A DNA stretch of 64,000 bases from Megaleporinus macrocephalus (GCA_021613375.1 CM038702.1:21325349-21389348); one strand, 5' to 3'. Positions 1 to 11,932 are shown, numbered from the stretch's first letter. Numbers and translations: made by a program. Notes: generated by a model not told the origin, from the letters alone.

Positions 1-3000
1 CCTCTTATGAGCATTAAATGAAGAATACACTTTGTTTACAAGCTTCTAATAACCAAAACATGTAGGTGTACATTGCTGCTAGCTTACGTCTAACATAGTA
101 CTAAAATCACATAGAGGTGCTAGCAGAAATCAGCATTATCATACAAATGTTTCTCCTTTAACTTTAATTGGGTGTTGAACTGAAGGCCTAACTGTCATCT
201 GAATCAGATTTGTAAGTGTATTTAAGAAATCTTTATAATTCAGGTATAACGAGACACCTGTCATCCAAAAAGCTCCACTTTTATTCAGTTTTGAACTTCA
301 ATAAACACACTCCAGAACTGTACTTTGCATACACTTGTTGTCGCTGTTAACGGTTATAATTGGCTTATATTTAATTAAGTTTGAACATCTGAAAAAAATG
401 ACGCATGACAAGCCAGCAACCATTAAAGAACCTTTATCTTTAAGAGCGAAGCCACAGCTTCACTAAATGAAAGCCATTCTGTTGCTTTAGATCTCATGTG
501 TCAAATACAAGGCCGACGGGCCCATGGCAACAGTTCTACCTGGCTGATGTAATTATTTAAATTTTCTATTTTTATTCACCTGTTTAATAAGGTTTCACAA
601 GGTTTTTTACTCATTCATTATAGAAATATGTAGGACCACAACCTAATATAAACAATATATATTATGAATTATATTGAATTCATTCTAAATTATTTCATAA
701 TATAATTATAGTATATGTTTTCATGTTCCTTTCCTGGCCAGTTAAGTGGGCAGTTCATTTCACAGCAGAATGTTAATTAATAATTAAACAAAACATAGCC
801 ATTTCCTGCCTCACTGGTTTGTTGAGATATTTTAGTGGCAGAGCAAGGCATCCTACTTTTAGGTCAGTCAAAACCAATATTTTGAGTATGTAAACTTTCT
901 GAACTCAGCGGAACACGTATTTCACATCAACATATTCCTCCGACAAATGATTGAGAGAGAAATATAAAAGGCTTCCTTCCATAAATATGTGTTCCAGTGA
1001 CAGTAGTAATCATAAGTGGCATTTGCGACAGGGCTGTGAGATAATGTCATTGCTTGTTACGCATGGCGTTGTGTGTGCAGGGAGAAGACAGTCTGCCCAC
1101 ACTAACAAAGAGCCCCTCCTGCTATTGCCTTTGAGGGATTAGAGAAGACATTTCAGTAATCTGCCAGCTTGTTTCTGTTCATCTTCCTCTCCGCTGGTGC
1201 TCAAAAGGATGTGATTAGGTCTCAGTTTGCCTGGCTGGCCACTCCGCACAGGTCTCCTTTATTCTATACAGGGAGGAATACAACCTGATGGGTTCTCAAA
1301 CAGGCTGAGGCGGTTTCTGTTTTCAACTACAGTCACCAAGGAGAAGTGGGTGACCATAAATTACAGAATGAAGCAGAAATTTTAAGAGGTCATCGCATGA
1401 TAGCCAATTTTTAATTGGCTATTATGAAGAAGAGGGAGGAGACAGTAAAATCGAGAGCTACCAAAACCAAACATTTTGCTTTAAATTGCTGAAGTAAATA
1501 TCAGCTACATCATATTCAACTTTGATGACTGAATATTAAGCATCTGAGCCTCTAAGGAATCAAATGTTTAGCATTTATGCCTCACACATGCTTCAAGCAT
1601 GCTTCACTTGCATTTAAAATCTTATACTATAAGTACTATACTATGCTATTCTGTACATACTATAGTATTCTGCAGTACTTGAGTCATATTTACTCAGTGT
1701 TTTATTCTTCTTAGGTATATTTATTCACCAGCATGGTGTGACAGTGACTTTAAATGCCTTAGACCAGGCGCATGCACACTACAATGATAATACTCATACA
1801 TGAGAGAGAGTAGAGATGCCAACAGAGCAATAAATGGTCCCCATTGGGCGGCACCTGTTGTCTCCTGTGTGTGCCCTCTGGAGGACATGGTAAGTACCTA
1901 TCCACGCAATAGTATCTCTCTCCCCGGAAGCATTCGCCCCACCAAGCCTCCATCACAATGGCTTTAGCTATCGTTTATATGCTGACGACATTATACTCGT
2001 ACAAAGTCTAACATTCCTTTGTGCAAGTTTAAACATGCATAACAGTTCCTATTTACCTTTACGGTGGCCGAGAAGACCCAACGTGCTGCAGAAAACACTT
2101 TCATCAAAACGATAACATGAACACTACAGTTAACAAGAACGCTGCAGATTCACAAACCAAATGCAAGTTCACAAACGTGCTCCAAAACCGTTCACAACAC
2201 AACAGAAGCGTTCCCGGAGGACACTTAAAGGACGTGGGATCATATACTGCGATGCCGGTTATATTTGCTAACTATAATTATCATGGTTTTATTCCAGGCT
2301 AAGAAATGGGAAAATGTTGCTTGCATACCGTTAAAACCAGCCATGTCTAGCCAAAATATATTTATTTCATTAAACAGAGCAAATGTTTCAGCTTCTTGCA
2401 TCTTCTGAGAAGCAAAAAGCTGCAGCTCGTTTGTTAACTGTAGTGCTCATGTTGTTGTTTGATGAAAGTGTTTTCCGTTTTCAGCGCGTTTGTGAATCTG
2501 CGGCGCGTTGGATATTCTCGGCCATTATAATTTACACTTCAAATAAATTGCAACTAGTACAAAAACAAGTGCAGTTCAAGGCTGCTTACATCTACCAACA
2601 TATTACAGCAAAATGTAGTATTTTGATAGTATATTCAGATTGTGATTGTAAACATACAAAAAATACTCTTATTAGTAACTAGGTTTTTCAGTAAACAACC
2701 CATTTGTGTTTATATGGGAATATTTTCTTTTATAGTCCCCTGAATGCACTGACAAGATATAAGTGAGGTGAACACCAAACATTAGAGAACTTAGGGTATT
2801 TACTACAAACTCCAAAGTACAGTGCAATTACTAGAGTAAAATGGTAGTAAGTACCAAAACTGTCTCAGTAAATGTTTACAAGGTTCAACTGATCATCATA
2901 TTGGTAATTGTTTGCCATACCCATTTTGTAAGTAGAATCACACACTTAGTGTCACTCTAAGGCTGAGAGTAAAATTCTTGAATGAGTGAAGTGAGTCAGT

Positions 3001-3335
3001 TATCAGTATAGTAGCAGTATTTATACTTAAGCAGTATTATCAGTGGTTTCCCGGCCCTGCAGTGGAGAAAGCAACAAGGTGTGCATGAACACATGAGATT
3101 ACAGAATGTAATGTGCAGCTGAGCTGGTGGACACCATGTATTGGAAACTTTCCTTAAAGAAGGACGAGGGAGACGCCTCAGTGACCCTCTGTGACTTTAC
3201 TGCTGGACGTCTCACTCACTGCACTGATGTAATAGGAGCCTGGCAAGCAGTGCGTGTTCTCCTTCTGCAATTAGGGTGTCACACTAGCATGGAAAAACAG
3301 TCATTACTCCTAATGGGCTTCCAATCCAGGGGAGG

Positions 3336-3340
<5 letters not shown>

Positions 3341-3372
<32 letters not shown>
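3341..3372. repeat. (GA)n microsatellite
   Basis: This is a near-perfect run of about 14 GA units after a short impure lead-in. Short open frames across it (R/E-rich on one strand, S/L-rich on the other) are artefacts. Confidence 0.95.
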
Positions 3373-3907
3373 CAAAACAGGAGAAACAAGATCATACAGA
3401 TACAGGCCAACACTATCCGAATGCTTGCTCGGAACAGTGAAGCAATGAAAAAACCTGCAGTGAGCAGCAGCTCTGTGAACAGAAACACCTTGTTGATGTG
3501 AGAGGTCAATAGAGTGGACAGACTGGTTCGAGCTGACGGAAAGGCTACTGTAACCACGCTGCGCATTTGTGTTGAACAGAAAAGCATCTTAAAATACAAA
3601 ACACGCCGAACCTCGGGATGGATAAGCTACAACAGCAGAAAACCACAACGAGCTTCACTTCTTATAGCCATAAACAGAAAGCTGAGGCTACAGTGGGCAC
3701 AGGCTCTCTAAGACTGGACAGGCTGGTGGAGGTGATGTAATGGGGTGGGCAATGTTTTATTGGCATACTTTGGCATACTTTGAGCCCGTTAATACCAACC
3801 AGTCATCACTTTAATGGAGAAGTCTATCTGAGCATCACTGCTGACAATGTGCATCACTCCATGGCCATATATTTATCCATCTTCTAAATACTTCTAAAGG
3901 TCTTAGA

Positions 3908-4257
3908 GCATCTAATTAGACTCTAATGATAATAACTTGATGCTAAAACCCTTTAGTAATAAAATGTTGCCAATTCTTCCCTTATAATATGTAAATTTAA
4001 GTGATAATTTCTTGCTCAGTAATTTGTGTAACCACGTTTTAACAAAGAGGTCATTGTGCATTAATACAAGTAGTAAAGCAAATAGCAGTTTGCTAAATGC
4101 ATCTCATTAGACTCTAATTAAAATAATAACTTGACACTACAATCCTTTAGTAATAACATGTTGCTAATTCATTTCTCTTATAATATCTGAATTTGGGTGA
4201 TGAATTCTTGCTCAATCATTTGTGTTGGTTGTGCATTATTACAACTCGTAATGCAAT
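3908..4257. repeat. Diverged tandem duplication, ~191-bp offset
   Basis: The segment at 3908-4085 is repeated with substitutions and small indels at 4099-4257. Shared landmarks are ATTAGACTCTAAT, CTTTAGTAATAA, CTTATAATAT, TTCTTGCTCA and TGTGCATTA, in the same order in both copies. Confidence 0.8.
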
Positions 4258-4860
4258 TAGTGATTTTCACATGACAGACAAACTGAGCCACTGAGTGTAA
4301 CTTGTTTAGTAAGAATGTTTATTCCAAAATCAATACTTTGATACAGAAATAATCATTTCATTATATGGATTTACCAGACAATCAGTACTGCAATCATGCG
4401 TTCTCTGATTAATCACTGATTTCCAAAAGTACAATATGATTTTCGTTTCTTTTTTATAATACGTGAAGTTGTGCAAAGAAAATATACACTAGAAAGCAAT
4501 TATACACTGACACAAAATATAGAACGATTCATATCTGAAGGCATTGCACAATTCCAAGAATTCAGTGAGAGATTAAGGCAATTTTGTACAGTTGTTTTCA
4601 TTTTTTTTCATTTTTTTGTCCCAAAAAACACTCTATTAATAACAAAAGAACCGGTGCATCTCCTGTAAAACTGTACATGCAAACATAGTGCACATTATAA
4701 TAATTATAAGATATGACAAGCATACAATATATTATTTGGATATCTTCAGTAAACAGAGTTCATGTGAATGGAATCACACGTTTAACCCTCAGATGAAAAC
4801 TTGCCAGATTGGCACTCGTCAGCAATCATCCACCAAACCCCCCCACCCCACCCCCACCAA

Positions 4861-4893
4861 TACACACACACACTCTCACACACACACACACGC
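4861..4893. repeat. (CA)n microsatellite, interrupted
   Basis: CA units are interrupted by CTCT, following a C-rich stretch (4840-4857). Confidence 0.9.
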
Positions 4894-5924
4894 TTGCAGG
4901 CATGCATGCTCATAATGTGGTGGAGCTTGGCAAAAGCTGTGGCACCAGCAATGGAAATGACAGTCAGACTGAGAAGCTGAAATGAGCTGCCAAGGAGCAA
5001 AAGACTGTCCAGCTCTGCCTTTTCACACACATCTACTCTACACTGAGTCGCCAATTTAATACAGCCACCTACCTTGTACATACACTTATTAGCTATTTTA
5101 GCAGAAACACTTTCCATATAGGCTGTATTATAGGAACAGGCCAGGATTGAAATCCACAGTTTTTAGCTTCACACATGCAATCAGACATCAGAGTTGAGTC
5201 AGGCAAGTGTAGTCACACTGTATTTGAGTGCTCCTGCTACAAACATCTGAAGCAGAATTACTCATGAGTCATTCTACCAATTAACCATTTACCCCTTTGA
5301 GTTTAAAATAATAAAGAAAAAACAAATAATGTTGTTTATATTGCAATTTTAACTACCAGTACTGGCTGGAAATGTGCTCGAGTGTTTTTTGTGTCCATTT
5401 AGCCCACACATCACGAGCTCTGGGTTTAAAAAATCTGGTTCGAAAATCAGCCAAATAAAAAATTCTGCCAATTTGGCTGTAAAGAAATTGGACATTGATG
5501 TGGCAATCAAAATACATCATCGGGTAATCCTTAAATTGTAGGTTCAAAATGACTGACTGTAGCCTATTTTGTTACAGTACAGTGTATCATGTCCCCTCTA
5601 TCCATTCATTTAAAAAGACCACCAGATATTATTTGTGCAGTCCTCAGTACAGCAATGATACTGGTATGGTATGCATGTGTCGCACTGCTGTGAATGACAT
5701 GGCAGTGTTCCTACTGGGTAGAAGATAAGAAAATATGATTAATTAACTGAAATATCCAACCAGTAGTGTTCCAGTGATCAGAACTTGAGCATTGATAAAG
5801 AGATTATGTGGAAAATATCAAGATTATATCAAGGTGGACCCACAAAGTATGGTATGGTTAAAGTAGCATATATAGAGTACACAAGTATTAAAGCACTTTA
5901 TTAACACCACTGTCCACTGAATCA

Positions 5925-6080
5925 GTGCCACAAGCTCTACCATGTCAGTGTTACTGCTGCTTTGAAAATGGTCCACCACCCAAATAATATCTGCTCAGTT
6001 GTGGTCCTACATGATGAAGGGGGTAGACGGCAGCTAACAGCCAATAAACTGTGCACCAATAGATACAGTGAGTAATTGAA
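5925..6080. mobile_element. Degenerate fragment of fold-back repeat family
   Basis: The stretch with CATGTCAGTGTTACTGC and GGTCCACCACCCAAATAATA resembles the right half of the fold-back elements at 20.56-21.58 kb and 41.8-43.1 kb (compare CACAGCAGTGCCGAGAATGA and CCCAAACAAT there). It is heavily mutated and lacks recognisable ends. Confidence 0.6.
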
Positions 6081-6132
6081 GCCTACACAGTGCGGTCGGT
6101 CTTTCCAATAAAGAGTGTAAATACAAGACTAG

Positions 6133-6412
6133 TGTACTTAATAAATGGGCAACTCAGTGTATGTGTTTTTCTGAGAATTATCTATAAGAACTGCTTTTGA
6201 ATGTTTATTTATCACAATATAAATTCCTGACAGCAGTTCAAGGCAGATTAGCAATGAACTTCATATTAATTAACTTGCAAACCCCCCACTCTCCCACTCA
6301 TAATGGCAGCGAGCTACATGAAAGACCCTGGAATCAGACGACATGGGGCTGATAAACAAAGCACTTCACTACATTAAAGTCTGTGAATAATGTAGAAAAA
6401 ATCCAGTTAAAA
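6133..6412. repeat. Dispersed duplication, copy 1
   Basis: This ~280-bp segment is repeated at 7079-7381 in the same orientation. Shared landmarks in order are TATCACAATATAAATTCC, GACAGCAGTTCAA, AACCCCCCACTCTCCCACTC, CTACATGAAAGACCCT, CAAAGCACTTCACTA and AAAGTCTGTGAA. The copies have diverged by scattered substitutions and small indels. Confidence 0.9.
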
Positions 6413-7078
6413 ATCCAGTTACATATTTAACTCCATTTGCTACATACTGTGGCGTTCACATTATATAAATGTGTGTGTTTGGGGATTTTAAAGGCGCAAG
6501 CATCCAAAGCATTCTCTCCTATTTGAAAAGAATTGTTCTATCCATGCTTTGCCCACATGTTCATGTATGACTACTGTGGCAATACTGTACACACTCCCAG
6601 GCAAAAAAAAACAAAACATTAAGCTTTAAACAGATTTACTAACAAATCATTAAAAAACAAATAAACTGACATAGCAAAAAAATGTCTTTAGAAAGTAAGA
6701 TTTTGATGGTAATCTTGCAGACAATCTATTACATGAATAAGCTACAATACTGTTCCACTCAGCACTGATGGCTTCAAACACTTGAAAAACATTACAAAGT
6801 GAATGTGAGACAAAATATTCTCTATAGGGTTGAAATCTGAACTGACCAGTTTAAAGTAGTCAGTAAAAACACTGTACTTTGTACTTGGCCCCTTTTTTGA
6901 GTGTATATTATATTAAACTGTAGCGCACAACTACAGCTCAAAATACCAACATTTAAAATGCCTTATTAAAGCCAAATGATCTTTATTTTGTTAGGATTGA
7001 TCACTTACATTTGCCCAGTGTCAAATTAATTGTGATAATTTCCAAACTGCTTAGTTTTTCCTTTAACTGTACTTAAAG

Positions 7079-7381
7079 TTTACCTAATAAATGGACAACT
7101 CTCTGTAAGTTTTCTTTTCTGAGAATGTTCTATAAAAACTGCTTTTTAATAAAGACCTGTGTACATGTATCGGTTTTTATCACAATATAAATTCCAGACA
7201 GCAGTTCAACGCAAATTAGTAATGAGCGTCATATTAATACCTCAACTGGCAAACCCCCCACTCTCCCACTCATAAAGGCAACAAGCTACATGAAAGACCC
7301 TAGACTCAGCCAACATGTGGCTGATAAGCAAAGCACTTCACTAAAATAAAGTCTGTGAACAATGTAGTACAAAATCCAGTT
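7079..7381. repeat. Dispersed duplication, copy 2
   Basis: This is the partner of 6133-6412, about 950 bp away in direct orientation. It has a small insertion after CTGCTTTTTAATAAAG relative to copy 1. No coding potential or terminal inverted repeat was recognised. Confidence 0.9.
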
Positions 7382-8431
7382 AGTCCAACCAGACTCAACA
7401 TCGTGTTAGGGATTCTAAAGAAATGTTGTACCGGTCCAATTTCAATACATTTGCATATGTTGGCAAAAGCTGAGTTGTGTACAGTTTCCTATAATTGTGG
7501 ATGGGATTTTTCCCAACATTCTGTAAAGCTTGTCCAACTTCGTGACGGCTGCTATGAAAGAATGCATCTGTGGGCAGAGCATGGTTAGGTCAATTGGGCC
7601 TGAGTTGAGAAAAGACACTTTGTAAATAAGAAGGGTTACAGTGACAAATACTGGTCTCTAACTGTGAACTGGGATTTAGCTTTCAGCGTTTGGAGGCTTT
7701 TCACTATATTAAGTCTTGATGCTACTGAATCACAATAATCCTGGACCTTGCGTCTTTTTAAATAAAGGAATAAATAATAGTGCAGGTGTCCACTTTCATT
7801 TTCAACTGACTTGTATGGACTGTATGAAGTGAATAGCAGTTAAAATCTTATAAAACCAGGATTGTTTCCAAATATTTGGAGGCCTACAACATCCTACTTC
7901 AGGCATCATCACAATCATATACTTTCATATGCAAGAAGAGAATAATATATAAGGGGGTCCCTGTGTGACTGCTTAAACACCCGTGGATGAAACTAACTAT
8001 TTAAGTCCAGATTTCTTGTTAAGTCCAGGTATCTTATTACCAGATAAGACTTCTGTAATAATAATAATAGCTGCTTTTCAGGAAAATCTCAAACTCTGTT
8101 CAAACACACTACTGGAACACACTAAAATCCTTCATGTAGGACGTTGAGGTGAAATTCTGAGCTGTGCTTTTGTTCATATCTTTGGGCATATCCGGCGACT
8201 CTGACTAAGATCAAATATAATACGTTCAAAAAATATGACTGGTTCACAAAACTGGAGAACGATTCACCAACCGATGAAACACCCACATAACGACTTACCA
8301 AATGTGGACAGTAAGAAAACGTAAGAAACGTAAGAAAACAATGGCATCTGTGTTTTTGACCACTGGGCTCATAGTCTCAAATCTTATTTGAGAGCAGCTG
8401 CTAAAGTTTCAATGCAATGGAACAAACTTCT

Positions 8432-8468
8432 GCACACACACACACACACACACACGCACACACACAAA
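8432..8468. repeat. (CA)n microsatellite
   Basis: This is a CA run with one CG interruption, followed after about 30 bp by a purine tetranucleotide tract. Confidence 0.95.
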
Positions 8469-8498
8469 CAACCACGCTTGTGCCAGGGTGATGTGACA

Positions 8499-8602
8499 GA
8501 GAGAAGGAAGGAAGGAAGGAAAGAAAGAACAAAGAAAGAAAGAACAAAGAAAGAAAGAAAGAAGAAAGAAAGGAAGAAAGAAAGAAAGAAAGAAAGAAAG
8601 AG
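8499..8602. repeat. (GGAA)n/(GAAA)n tetranucleotide tract
   Basis: A GGAA block grades into GAAA units with GAAC variants, purine-only over about 100 bp apart from a few C. K/E-rich and F/L/S-rich open frames over it are artefacts. Confidence 0.95.
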
Positions 8603-8836
8603 GAAATTAGATGGTACTTGAACATGCATCACAAATCTGAGCTGGCTGTTACTCCACGCCATGCAAGAGATGCGCTTTTCGTGTGACGCTAAATTGTCGC
8701 TGCGACCTGACACGCGTGGCAAAGACAACACGCGGAGAGAATTAAAAGTATTCCAAAGTTCATATTGAAAGTTTTACGCATATAAAAGTATCCAACAGTA
8801 AGAAAAATCATCAACATGTAAACACTGAATGAGAGC

Positions 8837-8838
<2 letters not shown>

Positions 8839-8921
<83 letters not shown>

Positions 8922-8934
8922 GAGATAGAGAGCT
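8839..8934. repeat. (GA)n followed by (GATA)n
   Basis: About 25 GA units run directly into about 9-10 GATA units. The purine-rich DNA continues to about 9250. Confidence 0.95.
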
Positions 8935-9250
8935 TAGAAAGGGAAGGTGGGGGAGAGATAAAAAAGAGTAAATGAAAAGACATAAAAAGAGAGCAAAAAA
9001 GAAAAAAAAAGACAAAGGGGAAAAGAGAAAGTGAGAAAGAGAAGGAAAAGAGAAAGAGAGACAAGTGATAAAGAGGGAGAATAAAAGAGGAGAGAAAGAG
9101 ATAGAAAAAACGAGAGAGAAAAGAGAGAAAGCATGGTTAGAGAGGAAGGAAATGAAAGAAATAAGAAGAAAAAAGTGAGAGGGAGAAAGGGAGAAAAAAA
9201 GAGAGGAACAGAGAGAGAGAGAAAGAAAGAGAGAAAGAGAGAGATACATA
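8935..9250. repeat. Degenerate purine-rich (GA/GAAA) region
   Basis: These ~315 bp are almost entirely A and G on the plus strand, without a strict unit. The reverse strand reads S/L/F-rich open frames (up to 186 residues) that are composition artefacts. It lies in the presumed cpne8 3' UTR or just beyond. Confidence 0.85.
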
Positions 9251-9477
9251 AATAAGAGGAAATATCTATTTCCAAAAGTTATTTACAACAGTCGAGAGTT
9301 GATTCGTGGCCAGAGGAAGATGACCCTCTGCCCTTCTCCTGGGAAAGCGTGCAGGTCCAAGAGAGGCTGTCTCATCCCTTCCTTTTCTCCTTTCAGTCGG
9401 AGAGCGAGCCAGAAAGAAAGTCAGACTCTTGTCCGTTGTAGTAATGAGGCTACAAGAGATAAGCTAGCCAGGTTCTG

Positions 9478-9481
<4 letters not shown>

Positions 9482-9521
<40 letters not shown>
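9482..9521. repeat. (GA)n microsatellite in presumed cpne8 3' UTR
   Basis: This is a perfect run of about 20 GA units located about 190 bp past the stop codon in transcript sense, where it reads (CU)n. Confidence 0.95.
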
Positions 9522-9524
<3 letters not shown>

Positions 9525-9713
9525 CTGACAGAAGAACGCTTGTAATGGAAGTAAATCTGCCCTCACTGGCCTCGTCTGACCATGCTGCCTTCCTTCTACT
9601 GCCCATAGTGCAATGAGAGAAAGACAGATAGAGAGGGGCGAGCAAGCCCCTCCACATCACTGAGTGATTCAGAGAGAGAGGGAGATAAAGAGATAGAGAC
9701 AGACTCTAGCAGA

Positions 9714-9902
9714 TCAGATTTGGGTCTGGAGTGGGTGTCCTGGGGGCGTGTAGGGAGGGGGCGCAGGCAAGGGTTTGATGCCCCTGGTCCTCATGTAAGA
9801 CAGGAACTGGTCAGGGATCTCAGCCAGAACGTCTTTCGCCAGCCGGGCCATGCTGAGGATGTGGTTCCCGGTGCGGTCGATGTAATCTCGGAATGGGACA
9901 AA
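9714..9902 (-). CDS. cpne8: Copine-8 terminal coding exon with stop codon
   Basis: This is a 189-bp terminal coding segment, beginning in phase 0 after acceptor tttgtcacag and ending at TGA (9714-9716). It encodes 62 residues, visible residues 198-259. The peptide opens [20 protein letters not shown], continues [20 protein letters not shown], and finishes with a proline-rich tail ending GHPLQTQI. The LQTQI ending and APPPYTPP tail are what I recall for copine-8; copine-5 and -9 have different tails, which is the main reason for the symbol. A start codon 27 bases upstream of the acceptor gives a longer open frame, but that part is intron. The visible 259 residues agree with roughly the last 260 of the ~564 expected for vertebrate copine-8. 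Confidence 0.95.
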   Translation of the reverse strand, partial: FVPFRDYIDRTGNHILSMARLAKDVLAEIPDQFLSYMRTRGIKPLPAPPPYTPPGHPLQTQI

Positions 9903-10027
9903 CTGTGACAAACAGAGAAAAACAATCATATAAATAAAACTAAATGAACAATTCTAAAAAACAGCGACAGGATAAGAATAGTAAGAAAACCAGAAGGCAG
10001 TAATACATTCAGTTTGGCCTGTACTGA

Positions 10028-10345
10028 ATTGAAAACAACATTAAAACATTCATCCATCCATCCATCATCTTCCACTTTATCCTGCTAGTCTGGGTCACGA
10101 GGGGGCTGGAGCCAAGCCCAGCATCATCGGGCAAAGGTGGGGTACACCATGGACAGGTCGTCAGTCCATGGCATGGGCAACACACACTCACGGCCAATTT
10201 AGAGTGACCAACCAACCTAACATGCTTGTGTTTGGACTGTTGGAGGAAACCATCTCAAGCATGGAGAGAGCACGCAAACTCCACACCGACCGGCCCAGAC
10301 CGGGAATCGAACCCTGGATTGTCTTGCTGTAAGTCAACCGTGCTG
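10028..10345 (-). mobile_element. tRNA-type SINE with L2-like tail, minus orientation
   Basis: Read on the minus strand it has a head with the RNA polymerase III B-box GGTTCGATTCC (10303-10313), preceded by a degraded A-box region. A body follows with GGAGTTTGCGTGC, GTCCAAACACAAGC and TAAATTGGCCGTG, matching the common fish SINE/L2-type 3' module. It finishes in a (GGAT)n tail at 10046-10065. The family match is from memory of fish repeats; the B-box and tail are seen directly. Open frames within it are not genes. Confidence 0.8.
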
Positions 10346-10530
10346 ATATGTATGAACAGCACTTAATAATCATTGGGGGACTGAAGACACTACTTGATCC
10401 AGTTCTGAAAGCAGGATTATTTGCTGTGTGGGTCCTTCAGTGTCATATTCAGCACTTCATAATGGGAGTGGACTGCAGGCAGCAAAGTCTTTCACTAAAC
10501 AGCCATACTGTGTTTTTACATTTTGTAATT

Positions 10531-10890
10531 GTAGTGGTGCTGGTGAGGTCACGTTGAAATACACACAGACACCACTGAAAAAGATGTTGTTTAGAGGGCA
10601 GCTTACGGTGCCTTCATAGATGTGGAAGTGCCCATGCAATGCACCCATATGATGAAGTCCCCTGGCTTTTAAACTTGACACTGGCAACAATCTTGGTAGC
10701 ACTTTTCTTCTTTGGTCCAAATAACTAAATTATTACCATTTTCCTTATTTCCATTATTTCCATAAATCTGATAAATTAATTCTTCAGACCACAATACATG
10801 TCTGCACTGTTTATTAATCTATTTCAGATGTGCTTAAGCACAGGGAGCATGGTTCTCACTCAGTTTCACAGTTTCTTTTTTAATGTTCAA
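10531..10890. mobile_element. Antisense transposon-like fragment
   Basis: The stretch with GGTGCCTTCATAGATGTG, CCCATGCAATGCACCC, TTCTTCTTTGGTCC and TTCAGACCACA resembles the antisense of a decayed IS630/Tc1-type transposase region common in fish genomes. It is too damaged to translate and lies next to the Tc1 relic at 10.93 kb. Confidence 0.5.
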
Positions 10891-10929
10891 ATGCATAGAT
10901 TCCACCAATTCACAGTCAGACACACTGTA

Positions 10930-11932
10930 TATTGTAAATGGAGGAAATCCTTCTCAGGCATGATAGATCACTAGGAGCAAGGTGTGTAATAATCTGCATG
11001 GTCACACAGAAGACCAGGTTAAAAACAGGATAATTTCTAAGCAACTAAAGGCCTCTAACAGCGGCTGAAGCTAATATTCATGAGTCCACCATCAGAAGAA
11101 TACTGAACAATCATGGTATGCAAGGCAAAGAGGGTTACAAAGCAAAAGCCAAGTCTTGGAAAAGAACACCGCTGCCCAGTTTGCTAAATATCACATGGAC
11201 ACGCCTGAAGACAACTGGAAAAATGTTTTTTGGATGGATTGGATCAAAATGGGATTTTTCTTTTATAAATGAGAAGCGCTATATCTATATCTGGAGAAAT
11301 AAAAGCATGTTGGGCGCAGTATCATGGTTCAGGCCTGTCTTGGTGTCCCTGGGTCAGGACAGCTTACCATCATTGATGGAACAATAAATTCTGAATGATA
11401 CCAGCAAGTTCTAATGGTATATATCACATCTGCCTATGAACTGAATCTCAGAAGAACATTGACAATACAGCAAGACAATGAATCTACATTGTCCTAACAA
11501 AAACAGTTAAAAAAGAATTAAGTTAATGTTTTGGAATGGCAAAGTCCTGATCTTAATTACATTGGAATGTTATGGAAGGCCCCAAAGTGAGCAGCCAACG
11601 TAACAGAGCTGAAGCTGTTTTATACAGAGGGATTGGCTAAAATCTCTCGAAAACGTTGATGTGGAGGACTGATCAACAGTTACTGGAAACATATAGGTAC
11701 AGATATGGATCTACAAGGCTGGGTCACACCAGTTAGATACTGAAAGCAAAGGTTCACATAATTTTTTCATGGATATGTAATACTGGACCAAAATAAATAA
11801 ATAAAATGTATAATAATTGTGTCTCATTTGTTCAATTGTGTTCTCTTTATTTAAGTCCAGAACTTGTGTGAACACATGATTTTCATTAAGGTCATATTTA
11901 TGCAGGAATATGCAAACATTCCAGCACCACTA
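10930..11932 (+). mobile_element. Decayed Tc1-like transposon
   Basis: The plus strand carries, in order, remnants of a Tc1-type transposase. These are STIRRILNNHGMQG (helix-turn-helix end), a GKMFFGWI block (from the family's W-K-N-V-x-W segment), QQDNE (from QQDN at the catalytic core) and VLEWQSPDLN (from EWPSQSPDLNP). The 3' noncoding end runs to CCAGCACCACTA, resembling the usual end of this Tc1 group. Stops and frameshifts are numerous (the longest open piece is 11118-11387), so the element is dead. It sits in the last cpne8 intron, opposite to the gene's transcription. Confidence 0.88.

Larger units (their letters stand above)
1..9713. other. Downstream region of cpne8, including its 3' UTR; no other gene seen
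   Basis: I find no convincing coding exon on either strand. The 3' UTR must begin at 9713 and run toward lower coordinates through purine-rich repeats, but its end is not clear. The nearest canonical AATAAA in transcript sense that I noticed is at about 6982-6987, which would imply a 2.7-kb UTR; this is weak. Content includes AT-rich unique DNA, two diverged local duplications (3.9-4.3 kb, and 6.1 versus 7.1 kb), a degenerate fold-back fragment near 5.9-6.1 kb, and several microsatellites. Confidence 0.6.

Noticed and set aside
8689..9275. S/L/F-rich minus frames of 96-186 codons
   Set aside because: They are produced by purine-rich low-complexity DNA and have no domain or splice support.
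9903..9929. Extension of the last cpne8 exon to an upstream ATG
   Set aside because: The bases before 9902 form a good acceptor (tttgtcacag), and the upstream codons do not match copines. The frame joins correctly to the exon at 15264-15337.
11118..11387. 89-codon frame treated as a gene
   Set aside because: It is one fragment of a Tc1 transposase broken by stops and frameshifts, so it was listed as part of a mobile element instead.
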